NCBI GenBank assembly: GCA_039000515.1
Contig: JBCFYV010000100.1
Location: 48,633,048-48,697,047 of the forward strand
DNA length: 64,000 nt
Origin: Timema cristinae
Lineage: Eukaryota > Arthropoda > Insecta > Phasmatodea > Timematidae
Direction of reading: 5' to 3'
Shown here: piece by piece, positions 1 to 11,619 of the stretch
How positions within the stretch are numbered: the first letter of the stretch is position 1
Layout: each line of letters starts with the position of its first letter
Made by a program: the position numbers and the translations under genes
Notes under the pieces: generated by a model
What the model was told of the DNA's origin: nothing
Database searches by the model: none
What the model saw: the letters and a program-made list of their open reading frames with translations, nothing else

Positions 1-299
1 CAGTTTAATGGTTGCCTTCAATGGCAGGAATGAATAGCTGCGCGCGCAATACCCTCCTAGCTCCCCGCAAACCTGATTCTCCGGATGCGTTAGGCTGAAC
101 GGTATCATCTTATTCTGCCAACAGTAAGAGACACATTCGCTTCCCGCGCTTGATAACAGGTCACTCAACTACGCTTTAAAAAATTACAATTTAAATTTAA
201 ATTTTACATCTGTTTTATGTAAAGGGATGTTTTCTATCGCGTTTTAAAACATTTTGGTATAGCTGAGCTTAACCCGACTACCCTGGCGTATCGTTATTT

Positions 300-412
300 C
301 CCTCAGTACATCCAAACGAGATTCGAACCTAGATCTCCCAGTCATCGGTGGTCTAGTCTAACACGAGGGTAGTCGTTATACCATATGTCCACCAAAGTAG
401 GTGGCCGGTAAA
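300..412 (-). repeat. SINE-C remnant, head part
   Basis: Read on the minus strand this has the order of the SINE-C head: a leucine-tRNA-like A-box stretch, then the GGGAGATC and GGTTCGAATCTC-like B-box block. It is diverged and lacks the 3' tail. Confidence 0.45.
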
Positions 413-1483
413 TTAAATACACGATTAATTTCAGACTAGAAAACCTATCGAATTGCGAATTTCTGAATTATTAATTTGGTATCACTGGAGTTGAGATAAG
501 TTAAGATTTTTTATTTATTTTTATTTTCAAAATGTTTTTTTTATTTTAATTGTTTAAAATCAAACAAGGGCTTGATCGACGGGTGGTATGGATCTCGTCA
601 CCGAATAATAGAGAACACCTTGTTGACGTTAACAGTTTCACTGGTCTCAATTCCGATTTTTTTTTAATAAAACAAAAAAACTGTTTCACAATGTGACGTC
701 TTGTTTGAGCTGTATTACCAACCTAACTAACGCACCAATGATTTTTTGTGGTGACCTGAAGGGCTTATTTTTCTAAAGAAGAAGCCTTATGAAAAACTAG
801 CTATTTTCTAAAAAGTAATTTTTGTATTCAATTTTATTAATATAATTTTATGTTTGATTAAAATCGTAATCAAAATAATTAGCAATTTATAAAATATAAA
901 ATTGGAACTTCCATTATTAAAACATAGAAACATAATATGCCCAAACAATATGTTTGAATTAGTAAATTAATACCTAAAAATTATATTTTTTGTGAGTACA
1001 AAAAAGTCATTTTGGGACTGTAGTTTAATAGGTATTATTAAATGGAATATAAATATTTTCAAAATAAGCAAATTTAACTCAGAGCAATAAGATTCATAAA
1101 ATAAATTTATAACATGTAGTCTTTCTTTGAAAATCAAATTAAACGTATTTAACTTTGATAATAAACCATATACACAATTCAATTTTTTTTACTAATAACA
1201 AACTTTTTATTAATATTTTTAAGAAACACTAATGAAGAAATAATTAAAAAAATAATAACACAAAATGTCCATCCCGACAAATAAGGCATGTTTTATTGCA
1301 GCTAATTAATGAGAGCGAATACGGAATACCTCGTTAAAATTTAATATTGCTTTCCAGCAACCTAAACAAAGGGATTCAATTAAAAGTTACATGTGAAACG
1401 TTTTCCATATACAGACATGCATTGTTTGTGTTTTGAAAACATTATTTAAAAATAAATGGTTCTAAAAATCTACACCAAAGCTT
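413..1483. other. AT-rich sequence, no gene seen
   Basis: Long A/T runs and short frames only. The longest open frame (967-1182, minus) is composed almost wholly of AT-rich codons and has no recognisable domain. Confidence 0.6.
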
Positions 1484-1496
1484 TTGAACTAGAGTT

Positions 1497-1499
<3 letters not shown>

Positions 1500-1542
<43 letters not shown>

Positions 1543-1797
1543 TACTCAGCACCGCGTCTTATAACCGTTCGGGTTATACGCTTAATTACTAATTAAGCTA
1601 ATGAGTTAGGAATTGAAAAGGTTGAAAATTGAGGAAGTGAACCCGTATTTACGTGGAGGTAAAATGGAAAAACATTTAGGAAAAATCACCACCCCCAGTT
1701 CACCCGAGCGAGATTCAAACCTCGGATCTCCCCGTCCTCGGCAGTCTAGCACAACATTAAACTAGTGCGTTAGCTAACCACGCCACCACGGTGGTTC
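1500..1797 (-). mobile_element. SINE-B copy B1
   Basis: On the minus strand it begins with the SINE-B tRNA-like head (GGCGTGGTTAGCTAACGCAC as A box; GGTTTGAATCTC as B box). It continues through the B/C body (CTCCACGTAAATACGGGTTC region) into the tail shared with SINE-A and SINE-C, and ends in about 14 TAA units at 1498-1541. The sequence TTTGAACTAGAGTTTA before it (1484-1499) recurs after it as TTCGAACTATAGTTTA, so a target-site duplication is likely. Confidence 0.8.
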
Positions 1798-1810
1798 GAA
1801 CTATAGTTTA

Positions 1811-2093
1811 TTATTATTATTATTATTAGCACCGCGTCTTACTACCCGTTCGGGTTATAAGCACTTACGCTAATGTGTAATGGTAGGGTGATTGTGAGAT
1901 GAAATGAAGGACCTACAGTTTAACGTGGGATCCGAACCACGGTGGTGACCTGGCATTCCACACATTCACAAGATGTCTTGTCAGAGGTGTAGGAAGGGTT
2001 TGGTAATCAGATAAATCTTTGCCGGGACCGAGGATCGAACCCCGGCCGCCAGCATAGAAGTCTGACACCTTACCCCTAGACCACCAGGTCACC
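1811..2093 (-). mobile_element. SINE-A copy A1
   Basis: SINE-A is a roughly 280 bp tRNA-derived element. The head GTGACCTGGTGGTCTAGGGG has an A box like tRNA-Glu/Asp, and the B box is GGGGTTCAATCC. A private body follows (ATTTATCTGATTACCAAACC, then CCACCGTGGTTCGGATCCCA), then the shared tail and an ATT/AAT run. This copy is full length on the minus strand. It is flanked by GAACTATAGTT (1798-1808 and 2094-2104). It abuts SINE-B copy B1 in the same orientation. It encodes no protein; movement would need a partner LINE. Confidence 0.9.
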
Positions 2094-2104
2094 GAACTAT
2101 AGTT

Positions 2105-3070
2105 AAAACTGCCACACCATAATTCAAGGGTGGAACCAGGGCTTGCTGTTGGTGGGGATTGGTTTTCTTAAGGCTCATTTAAGTATTAAATAGGTAATAA
2201 ATATATTAATTAAAATGATTTCAATAATATTTCTAAATTTAAATATAATTTATAATTATAATAATTAAAGGACATGTAAGAAAGAACACAATTTTGATTA
2301 CCAAATTTGTAATTTAGATAGAAAAAAATATAAATAACAAAATCACTGTCAAAATGGTTAAAAGTAATTTATATTTATATGGGCACAAAAGTTTTGGTAT
2401 TACTAGAAAATAAATTCATTTGAATTCAAACAATTTATTATTATACTAAACCTGATAATTTAATTACTGAGAGTTTTAGTTTTAAGACACTTGGTTTTCT
2501 TCATATTAGAGTTAAGTTGAAAGGTTTATTGATTAGGTCATGTAGGAAGGAGGTAGAGGGAGGGAGATAGTCGGTCATTCTTTACAACAGTAAGGTATTG
2601 GTTTAATAATTTTGATTATTTTCTATGCAGGGGGAGAGAGGCGATTCCCCCATATAACCTCCCCCTCCCAACCCGATGCATTCTCCACTGATATAATTCA
2701 TACAAATAGTAGGCCGAATCTAATATAATTATATATACCATTTAAAATCATAGCCAATAATGTATATCAATTTAAAATAATAATTATATTTTAAAGAGAC
2801 ATAGTCTATTTTGTTCTATTTTATCTTTTTGTGTGTAAAATATCATTAATAAATAAACCAATAAACGCTATAGTTTACACATAAATATTTCTAAGACTTT
2901 ACAATCTTGAATATGCTTGATGCTTGTGGCTTGGATAACATTTGAACCATTGTGAATAACTCTCCAAAATAAATTAATCTATAAGCTTAAAAAAAACGGA
3001 TAAATTTAACTTTTGATCTTAATATTTTTACTTATTATTCACTTCAACGTTATTTTATGTCAAACATAAA
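2105..3070. other. AT-rich sequence, no gene seen
   Basis: Nothing recognisable. A short purine- and pyrimidine-rich patch at 2540-2690 interrupts otherwise AT-rich sequence. Confidence 0.55.
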
Positions 3071-3074
3071 TGGC

Positions 3075-3262
3075 TTATAAGTAAGTATAATAATAGTATA
3101 ATAATAATAGTAATAGTAATATAATAATAATAGTAATATAATATAGTAATATAATAATAATAGTAATATAATATAGTAATATAATAATAGTAAAATAATA
3201 ATAGTAATATAATAATAATAATAGTAAAATAATAATAGTAATAATAGTAATAGTATTTATTA
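3075..3262. repeat. AT-rich complex microsatellite
   Basis: Irregular array of TAATAATAG and TAATATAATATAG-type units with no coding signal. Confidence 0.85.
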
Positions 3263-3759
3263 ACTAATTATTTATTTATCTAAATTAAGTTGTTAGCCAG
3301 GGTTTAAATACAACATATCTTACATTTATTGGAATATAAACACTTTTTAACAGGAAAATTTAAAAAAACAAAATATAATGATCGTACACAACATTATTGA
3401 TGTTGAGTCTTACTTTAAAAATTTGATATATGCTTTAAATACAGAAAAAAAGAGTGTATGGCATAAACACTCAATATTAATATAATCTTTTAGTGACAGA
3501 ATAGTCTTCTACAGTTTGGTGATTTTCATACATTAAATTTGATTTAATGTTAATTTGAATTGCATTTTATTAACTTGCTATTGCACTTACGTGTAAAATA
3601 TTATTTAAAAGTGAACTCTTTTCATTCATAACCACTCATGTTTTATTTAATATTTTTGCAATAAAATGTAGCAAAGTCCAGTTATATATAAAATATATCA
3701 AGAAAGAAGATTTTCATTCAAAGTAAAACACGTCCATTGATAAAGATGATAGGTTTTCT
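3263..3759. other. AT-rich spacer, no gene seen
   Basis: Nothing recognised between the AT-rich microsatellite and the foldback element. Confidence 0.5.
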
Positions 3760-3763
3760 TTAA

Positions 3764-4148
3764 GGTGGAGTGCTAGTGAGCGTGAGTTTAGGGCAGTATT
3801 TTTGCAGTTTTTACAGCACTAACATCTTTTGACCAAAATAAATCAAATATTCTTCTATAGAAACATAGAATCTTGTTTTCTGCACATGCTAATCTCAACA
3901 GTTGTTGAATATCTGTCATGAGCATGGCAGCATTTGGTGACAAACTTTTTCTCTTTATTTAAAAAGTTTGTCACCAAATGCTGCCATGCTCATGACAGAT
4001 ATTCAACAACTGTTGAGATTAGCATGTGCAGAAAAAAAGATTCTATGTTTCTATAGAAGAAATATTTGATTTATTTTAGTCAAAAGACGTTTGTGCTATA
4101 AAAACTGCCAAAATACAGCACTAAACTCGCGCTCACTAGCACCCTGCC
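3764..4148. mobile_element. Foldback element, near-perfect palindrome (copy 1)
   Basis: Two arms, 3764-3950 and 3961-4148, are reverse complements separated by a 10-base loop. The inner 85 or so bases of each arm match exactly; the outer half carries about a dozen mismatches and small gaps. The element is bounded by TTAA at 3760-3763 and 4149-4152. A TA duplication fits equally well, so piggyBac-like and Tc1/mariner-like origins are both possible. There is no open frame. Related copies lie at 16.1, 37.8, 40.6 and 58.9 kb. Confidence 0.92.
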
Positions 4149-4152
4149 TTAA

Positions 4153-5036
4153 TAAATGGTACTATAGAATCGCACAAACTTTCTCATTATGTGTGTTATA
4201 GCTTGGAGGAAAAAAAAAAAAATTCAACTAAACTACTATTAAATCTTTCTCATAAAAACAAGCACATAATCTAGTTAATTATAATGAACACTCTTTATAG
4301 CCTACATTTTAAACCAAAGTGTTCCAATATTTTAACAAATTTTGGTATTCTGTACAGAAAACTACAAGTAAGACTGTAGTAGCAATAATAATATGGAGGG
4401 AGCGAGGTCTACTGTTCACAAAACTGCTTGTAAAACTGGTTTTCCAAAAATTAATTTTTATTTTGCTATATTTTATCCCCGAATGATTTGAATTATTTTC
4501 CTAAACTAGGAAAACTGTTTATAAACCAAATTAAAATAAAGTTCTACCATAATTAATTCAAATTATGGACATGTTCAACGACATTCCAATTCACTGGAGC
4601 CATAAATATTAATTGGCTCTTGATGTAAACGACACTAAAAGGGAGGAAAGTTAAAGAATTTTAGCAGACAAACTTGAGCTGCAGTTATTAGCTGAGTAAT
4701 TAATATTAACATTTTGTTATTCTCTCTCTCAACCACGCTTTTCCCATTTTACGATAACGATAATTGTTATTCCATTCTTAGGACGATTAACAATATAACT
4801 TAAAAGCACACTTTAAAACGGTTAGCAGCGATATCTATGGAGTTCAGTAGTGTTAAAACGTAATCCAAATAATTACTGTTTTTAAATAAACCGCTTAGTC
4901 AGGATTTCATTTGTTTAAACACTCTTGTTAACAGCACGGCTGGGCTCACCGTTAAATGTAATTCTTGATAGTCTTGTTTTACAGGTGATTGGGTAGATCC
5001 GCGTTTGACTCCCACCTGGGATTTTTAAGGATGTTA
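4153..5036. other. AT-rich sequence, no gene seen
   Basis: No domain, RNA gene or repeat recognised, apart from short A/T tracts. Confidence 0.5.
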
Positions 5037-5038
5037 TA

Positions 5039-5582
5039 CCGTGAAACCTGGCTAATTCTAACTTCCGTAATTCTAAATCATCTTTAATTCGAATTTTTCG
5101 CCCGGTCCGTGAATTTTTTATTAAAACAATGTTAAAAAATCGTGGATAATTCTAATTTTTTTTTTGTTTGAACTTTTCTTAAGTTGTAATGTACTCTGCA
5201 GTATTGTTTTCCTACTTCTAGTTGCAGCGCCGTGTTGTTATATTTTTGGGAACAGAGAGGCGGTGTTGGAATGCGGTCAGTACTCTTCTTCACGCCCTCC
5301 CCCTCACCTGTCCCCCCCCTCATACGTATTTGTTTGCATGTATAGTTCTGTTCTCCGTTAGCTGTTACGTGTGCTGTTCTTAGTGATTTGGTCGTAGCGA
5401 TATTCTTGTGACGTGCGAGTTTATTTTGTTTGGCTGTTTAGTTTTAATTTTGTTTAGTACATACTGTATAGTATTGTTGTGTATGTATCGTGATGTCACT
5501 TTCCAAGCCACAGTCCTATAAATCATTAACTTTGGCAGGAAAATTAGCGGTGATAGAGGAATTGGAAAGCTCAGAGATTTGA
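5039..5582 (+). mobile_element. Tigger/pogo-type transposon, 5' end only
   Basis: It starts after TA (5037-5038) with CCGTGAAACCTGGCTAATTC, followed by several AATTC-rich repeats of the kind found in Tigger terminal repeats (GTGAAACC, TAATTCGAA). A leader of about 330 bp then leads to an ATG at 5493 opening a CENP-B-like N-terminus. I see no matching 3' terminal repeat, so the copy is truncated. Confidence 0.75.
5493..5582 (+). pseudogene. Tigger-like transposase N-terminus, truncated
   Basis: A 29-codon frame from ATG to TGA. Residues 9-25 contain the pattern YKSLTLAGKLAVIEELE, which resembles the start of the CENP-B/psq helix-turn-helix of pogo-superfamily transposases (typically K-x-LTLxEKLxIIxxLE). 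In a complete protein this domain binds the terminal repeats. Here the frame stops after the first helices and no DDE domain follows. The upstream Tigger-type terminal repeat supports the call. A domesticated gene is unlikely because the frame ends at once. Confidence 0.7.
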
Positions 5583-6514
5583 ATAAGATTAACTTAAAAC
5601 CTTTATTTTCAATTTAAACCATTGATGCGAGTAATAATTTTAGTAACAATTTGTTTCGTGTTTCAATAATTTTTTTTCCTGGAATTTCAAAATCATATCT
5701 TCGTAAATTAAATTTTGGAAAACACTTTTTGTATTTATTCCTATTTATCTGATGTATATTATAATACAAAATATTATGAAACAGTAATTATTTTAATGTA
5801 TTCGATTTAGAGACATGTTGTTATATTTACATTTTACAAGATAAACTTTAATTTTTATTTAAAAGTTGTAGTAGGTAACTATTATAAAATTATAAACAAT
5901 TCGGGTGGGCTTAGGTTGGTTGGAACGCTGTGCAGATTTGCAGTATTACTTGGACACATCAATACTAAAAGGTCGCCAACACCTACTCTATACTATGTTG
6001 CAGATCAAAATACATCTCAAGCCCATCGTTATAGCTTCCATTTACAAAATAAAAAATTTAAATCGACTCATTAGAAATATGGAAATCGTTTTATTGAATT
6101 GAGGGTTTCGCTATTGAAAAGTTTGTAAACTCTTGTATGAAAACCATGAAAGTAAATGCTTTTAATGGAATTCGATAAACTGTTGAAATAATTTGTTGTT
6201 TCTAGAAATTGTGGCTTAACCTTTTATTTTATTTTATTTTATTTTGTGTCTTCCTAAATGTATATGATTTCTCTAAAAAAATGAATATAGGTTGCGTAGA
6301 ACTCTATTAATCACTGTTGAAAGGAATAGCGTCATATTTTAAATGAACGTGTGTGTATATATATGGGTATTTTATATCTTTTATCAACCTCCATTAGCGT
6401 AACTGTTGAATATCTTGTATCATACAAAACCTGAATGTTTCTAATTTTGTTTTAAGTTATTTATTATAAACTTGTATAAGGGATATAAGCGGTTTAATAT
6501 AGAGGCTATAATAA
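5583..6514. other. AT-rich sequence, no gene seen
   Basis: Contains a TTTTA pentamer run near 6220-6245 and short frames without recognisable domains. Confidence 0.5.
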
Positions 6515-6650
6515 GTAGTTTTAGTGGGAGCACACCCACATTAGCGTGGAGGGAGGATGGGAAAACCACTGTGATATGTCATAGGTGTAACACTATCTTC
6601 AGTGTAACCAGAAAATATTCTAGCCTTGACCTCCGTCTTCAACAATCCAA
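6515..6650 (-). repeat. SINE-B/C body remnant
   Basis: The order CACATTAGCGTGGAGGGAGG, then GGGAAAACCA, mirrors the antisense B/C body. Head and tail are too diverged to place. Confidence 0.35.
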
Positions 6651-8171
6651 TACTGTGCGAGTCTAATGCTTTGGACTGCGTAAACCATGGAATGGGGGGG
6701 GGGGGGGATTTATAATTTTGGGTCTGAAAAAAATACTAAACAGGTGACTTGAGATAGAATAGATTAAAATTTTGAAATATTTTAATATCACATCCCTTAA
6801 AAACGACTTACTTAAAGCGCCCACTTTTTTTTTATGTGTTTTAAATCTCCGTATTATGTCAAATCTCTGACCCTACCGAGTTCAATCCGAGGTCACTCCG
6901 TTCTGGTGTTAAATTATATCTCTGACACTATGCTATGATTCTTATGTTGCACTTTTAAAGATTGTAAAATAACCCCTTTTAAGGTTTTGTTTTCACTTGG
7001 TAACGACTTGATGTAATGTGGGGGGCTGGGAGAGGTCAAATGGGTGGGTAGGTCCCAGACCCTTTCAGCCCCATTAGGGTAGCCATAAAAAAAAGAGCTT
7101 GTTAAAATACTATGAAACCTAGTAATAGCTTCAAATTTACGGGTAAGTGGAAAATTAAATGGAATTAAAAGCCGCGCCAGACGAAATTGTATTATTTTAT
7201 GAGAACTATGAAAAGGTTTATAGGTTCGCTCACACTTTGAGTGGGTGGAAAAAAAACCTTGGATTGGGTGTAATGGGTAAAAAAAAACATTAGACGAGTG
7301 GAGGGGGTATAAAATAACTACATTGCAAGACAACGAGATAACATATAAATATTATGTTTGCAAAGGGGGAGGCTATTTTGCTTTTACATTTAATTTGAAG
7401 GTTTGTTATTATCTTACAGAGTTTAATTAACTGCATGTCGTTGATTCTTTTCAACTTTAATAGTAAAATAAAAATTAGTATTTTAATATCTAACGTTTTA
7501 AAGTTAATATCAATTTTATGTGCACACGAGTGAACATGGCTTTAATATCAATTAAACTATATGTTAAAATAGCCTAGATTAAATTTTTTAATATGTGTGT
7601 AGTAGTAGTATAAAACCTTACAAAGAAACCTTGATGTGTTATTACTCAGCTAAAAAATAGTTACTCATTTCAAAACATATTTAAAACCTTAGGAAAAAAA
7701 GTAGTCAATTTTCCCATGCCTAATTAATATGTAAAAAGCATATGTATGTTTCAACTTAATTTTGAGCTTTTTTTTTCTTTTAACTCCTTTTCCAAAAATA
7801 AATAATAAGCCTATATTTAGCTAACTGTATTATTTAAAAAAAATCATTTAATCAGTTATTCTTTTGTTATTTTATTCGTGCTTCACATTACTACCCGGCC
7901 AGACAATACGTGTATTCATACTTATGTTGAATGGATTAAGAATGTGAAAAACACAGAAAGGGTGCCATGTAGGAAGAGTGGGGGGGGGGGGGGGGGAGGA
8001 CCCTAATCATTTAGCAAAACTAGCCCCAGTTCAAATAAAACGTTACGAGACTAAAGCCTTTATTCAGAGTTTTTTTTGATAACATTTGAAAATCTGCAAC
8101 TGCCAATCACTTTTGATAGCCATTATCATTTTCTCTAAAATTAAAATTATAGAATAATATTGTTTATACCT
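6651..8171. other. AT-rich sequence with two poly(G) runs
   Basis: A run of 14 G lies at 6694-6707 and one of 17 G at 7980-7996. The 139-codon minus-strand frame at 6914-7333 is rich in H, F, P and S from homopolymer-like DNA and shows no domain. Confidence 0.55.
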
Positions 8172-8415
8172 AGCACCGCGCCTTACAACCCGTTCGTGCT
8201 ATACGCCTATGTACTAATTACGCCAATAGGTTAGGAATTGGGAAGGCTGAATTTAGAGGAAGTTAACCCGCATTTGCGTGGAGGGAGAGTTGAAAACAAT
8301 TTAGGGAAAAACACCCCAGTAAACCCATCCAGGATTTAACCACGGTCGCCACGTCATCGGCAGTCTAGTCCTTCACGAGAGTGACGCCTTAGGCCATGCG
8401 TTTAGCCGAAGTGTG
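8172..8415 (-). mobile_element. SINE-C copy C1
   Basis: SINE-C has a leucine-tRNA-like head (consensus GGTGGCCACATGGTCTAAGG) and a B box near GGTTCGAATCTC. It then has the body shared with SINE-B (TGGTTTTCCACTCTCCCTCC, then CGCAAATGCGGG) and the common tail. This minus-strand copy runs from the tail at 8172 to a recognisable head at 8415 and is clearly diverged. Confidence 0.75.
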
Positions 8416-9094
8416 TTGAAAAATTACAAATTTTGGCCAAAATTATGTGAATTTCTAAAAGGATCCTTTATGAAAATTGGTTTGTATTTAAGTCGTGGCT
8501 CAGGAAACAAAAATTGTTTGAGTAGGGACACTAATCTGGGTTTTTTTTACTCAATAAATGGGAGCATGGGCTATAAAATTGGGAATATTAATTCGCCGTT
8601 GAGATAGATCGTAGCGCTGTTTTGTCAAGATGTGGAAATAAAAAAAAACCCGTGAAAATGACTTTATTCCCGACTGTTATTTGAAGACATATAAATATCT
8701 TCAATATTTTTAGTAAGCGCTGAATCGAGTTTGTGAACTGTCGGATTGAGTTCGTTGCGATATTTATCAAACTGTTGAGCTTCAGGAATGAAAAAAAAAA
8801 GATGATATAAAAAAAAAGGAAAGAAGGAATCATCCTTCATCATTATCTGTCTGGGGTTGTTTTGATAAATGGTCAAACTACACGGATGAGCGAAGTTTCC
8901 TCTCACTCAAAACGAGAGAAAAAGAGAGAGAGAAAAAAAAAGAAAGTACGAAGCCAATAGGCGAAATGTGAAACTTTACGCCTTAGTAAACAAGTCAACA
9001 CTTTGTCCAAAATGTGTATGGCAAGTAGAAGAGGGAAGAATAAAAAAAATATGGTGTTTTTTGTTGTCTTGAAACCAAGAGGTTTTAATTACAT
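8416..9094. other. No gene seen
   Basis: Purine-rich tracts (8905-8945) and frames without recognisable domains. Confidence 0.5.
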
Positions 9095-9095
9095 A

Positions 9096-9290
9096 CAGTA
9101 AGACGTCGATAATTCGGACTAAATGGGATGGTGAGGTATAATATATATAATCTGGATTACCGAAAGTGTAAATCGCTTAAAGTGTGAATTACTGAAAACC
9201 AAAGTCTGAATTACTTTAGAATTTTAATTGCCGAAAAGTCCGAATTGACAAAAATCTGGATTATCGAAAGTCCAGATTACCTATAGGAAC
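9096..9290 (+). mobile_element. pogo-like terminal fragment
   Basis: It starts CAGTAAGACGTCGATAATTC after TA (9094-9095). It then repeats short modules such as GGATTACCGAAAGT, GTCCGAATT and GGATTATCGAAAGTCC, the pattern of pogo/Tigger terminal regions. No transposase follows. It differs from the fragment at 5.0 kb. Confidence 0.55.
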
Positions 9291-9477
9291 ATTAAAAAAA
9301 AAAGTTAATACACTTATTTTGTCTTACTAAATGATGGGGTCATGCTTAGTTTGCTCACTTCCTTGTTGAATTTCTAGGTAATACATTTCTCGCCAATCGA
9401 TACTATAAGCGTTCTTATTTGCTTCCTATGATAAAAGCTTTATCGGACAGCTAGAAAAGCTATTCTTATCACCTTTC

Positions 9478-9615
9478 CCCGTATTCATACGTAAAGTCAT
9501 GTGATGTGATCTGCAGCTTCCAATTTTGATAGATATTATCACTAACTATAAAATAACCATATTAATATTGTAAAGTGTTATAAATATGGACAGCGATAAA
9601 AAATATGTTGGTATT
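9478..9615 (+). repeat. Dispersed repeat family G, copy 1
   Basis: Shared core: GTATTCATACGTMAAGTCATGT, then GATCTGCAGCT, TTTTGATAGATATTATCA and CTATAAAATAACCATA. It recurs at 16.3, 21.2, 22.5 (inverted) and 51.3 kb. No coding capacity; class unknown. Confidence 0.7.
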
Positions 9616-9677
9616 TTCTAAAAAGTTTCTTATCATGAAATTGACTGTAAATTTGTACGTGTTCTAAGATTACTTTT

Positions 9678-9917
9678 AGCACCGCGTCTTACTACCCGTT
9701 CAGGTTATACGCTCATGTACTAATTACGATACATGTTTTTGGGATTTGGAAGGATATAATTAGAAGAAGTGTACCCGCATTTACGTGAAGAAATATCGTA
9801 AAAAACCACCTTCTGTACACCCGACCAAGATTCAAACCTTTATCTATCCGTCATCGGCAGTCTAGTCCACTGCGAGATAAGAGTGTTCGTTGGACCATGT
9901 GGCTATCGAAGCGGGTG
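9678..9917 (-). mobile_element. SINE-C copy C2
   Basis: Nearly full length on the minus strand, from the shared tail (GCACCGCGTCTTACTACCCG, antisense) to a leucine-like head ending at the GAAGCGGGTG motif. Moderately diverged. Confidence 0.75.
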
Positions 9918-10017
9918 TTTAAAGATTAAATACAGGTTTTTACAATGATCTATAATCTATTGTATTGTGTTTATTCATCCAGTAAATTATATAATACATT
10001 TTATGATCACCGCCAGA

Positions 10018-10549
10018 TTTAGTCTACGGGTGATCTAAGGTGTCAATTTCGTGTTAGACTGGCCTGCTAATGTCACGGAGATTAGTGTCCGATTCCCGGT
10101 CGGGTCAACTAAGGGTGGTTTTTCCTAAATGCTTTACCACTATTTTCGTAGGTGACCTAGTGGTCTAGGGGTAAGAAAGACTTCTGTGTTAGGGGTCCGG
10201 GCTCAATACTCGGTCCCGGCACAGATTTATCTGATTACCAAACCCTTCCTTCACCTCTGACCAGACATCTTGTGAATGTGTGGAAGGCCTGGCCTCTCCC
10301 GTGGTTCGGATCCCACGTTAAACTGTAAGTCCTCCATTTCATCTCACAATCACCCTACCATTACACATTAGAGTAAGTGCGTATAACCCGAACGGGTAAT
10401 AAGACGCGGTGCTAATAATAATAATTTACCACAATTTTTCCAAGCAAATGCGGGTATATTACCTCAAAAATGCTTCCTTCCTCATCCCAACCCAAGTGGA
10501 GTAATTATATTTACGTAAAACCTGAACAAGTTGTAAGACGTGGTGAAAT
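10018..10549 (+). mobile_element. SINE-C copy C3, split by a SINE-A
   Basis: The left part (10018-10150) carries the head, B box and GTGGTTTTTCCTAAATG. The right part (10430-10549) resumes with AAGCAAATGCGGGTATATTA and a decayed shared tail. SINE-A copy A2 lies between them. The junction sequence TTTACCAC(A/T)ATTTT is present on both sides. Confidence 0.75.
10152..10427 (+). mobile_element. SINE-A copy A2, nested in C3
   Basis: Full-length plus-strand copy from GTGACCTAGTGGTCTAGGGG to GCGGTGCTAATAATA. Flanked by TTTACCACTATTTT on the left and TTTACCACAATTTT on the right. Head and body are close to the other young copies. Confidence 0.88.
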
Positions 10550-11240
10550 ATATATACAATTTATTATCACCCTATGGCTCCCCCCCCCCCCCCCAATCTC
10601 CTTTTCATCCCTCACAAAAATCGAATCACAATCCATCAGTACGAATCTCCAAGTGACAATCTCAACTCTTCGATTCATCACAAGAGAGAAGGGGAGGAAG
10701 CTTTCATCTGTTTTGATCTTGTGTGTCGCTTCCGAAATAGTAGGATTTTTTTTTGTTTCTTTTCTTTCTATAGCGGGTGTATAGTGTTGAAGGGTAACGT
10801 TGAGAGAAGACATGGATGGGATTTGTAACAGTAGTAGAAATCGTGGGGTGGAAGATCTCGCCTCGTCTTGTCTTGTCTTGTCAAGAAGAGTGTTTACACG
10901 CCAAGGACTCTTATTTAAAAAAAAATAATAATAAAAAATCCCTTATTCTTATTTTAAGTTTTCAACGGTTTGTTGGAGAAGCGTTTTTTTTCTTTTTTTT
11001 TCGAGTTGCTTTCATAACTAGTTTATCCGATTTCATTGAAATAATTTTTTAGTCTAATTTAATTAGACGTGTTTTTAAAGTGAGGAATTCCTAATTCCTA
11101 GTAAAAAAACGGTTTAGATTGGATTTTTCAGTAAAAGATTTTAATTTGACAATCAAGTCCTTATTTAGAAGTGTTTATATATATTTGATGATGATGATGA
11201 TGAAAAATTGATTAAGGATAAATTAAACGATTTTATTCTT
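10550..11240. other. No gene seen; simple-sequence patches
   Basis: Contains a 15-C run (10580-10594), a TCTTG repeat near 10863-10881 and a GAT repeat near 11187-11202. Overlapping frames here reflect low-complexity DNA. Confidence 0.5.
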
Positions 11241-11468
11241 AGAGCTCACTTCAATGACCAAATGGTCTTAAGGCCTAGAATTTCGTGTTAGACTGATCGG
11301 ATCTTGAATCTATCTACCACGGGTAAATAGTTTTTCCCACTCTCCTTCCACACAAATGCTGGTAGATTAGGTACTTCTAAAATAATACCTTCCTCATCCC
11401 TACCCATTATGAGTAAATATCACACATGCGTATAACCTGAAAAGGTAGTAAGACGCGGGTGTTATATA
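11241..11468 (+). mobile_element. SINE-C copy C4
   Basis: Head with GACCAAATGGTCTTAAGGC, diverged body with TTTTTCCCACTCTCCTTCCA, and tail ATAACCTGAAAAGGTAGTAAG. An old copy with many substitutions. Confidence 0.65.
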
Positions 11469-11619
11469 TTTTCTTTAATAACCGATGTGTTTAATTATAA
11501 TTAAGAAAATTAAATGCCCTAAGAAAGTTAATATTTTATTTTATTTAAATTACAAGCTATGTAAAAATTCTGTGTTCTGTTTAAAATAAATTAAGTACTT
11601 TTTCGGTATTTTTTACTCC

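Noticed and set aside
6914..7333. 139-codon minus-strand frame
   Set aside because: No family recognised, no splice or start context, and composition typical of AT-rich noncoding DNA.
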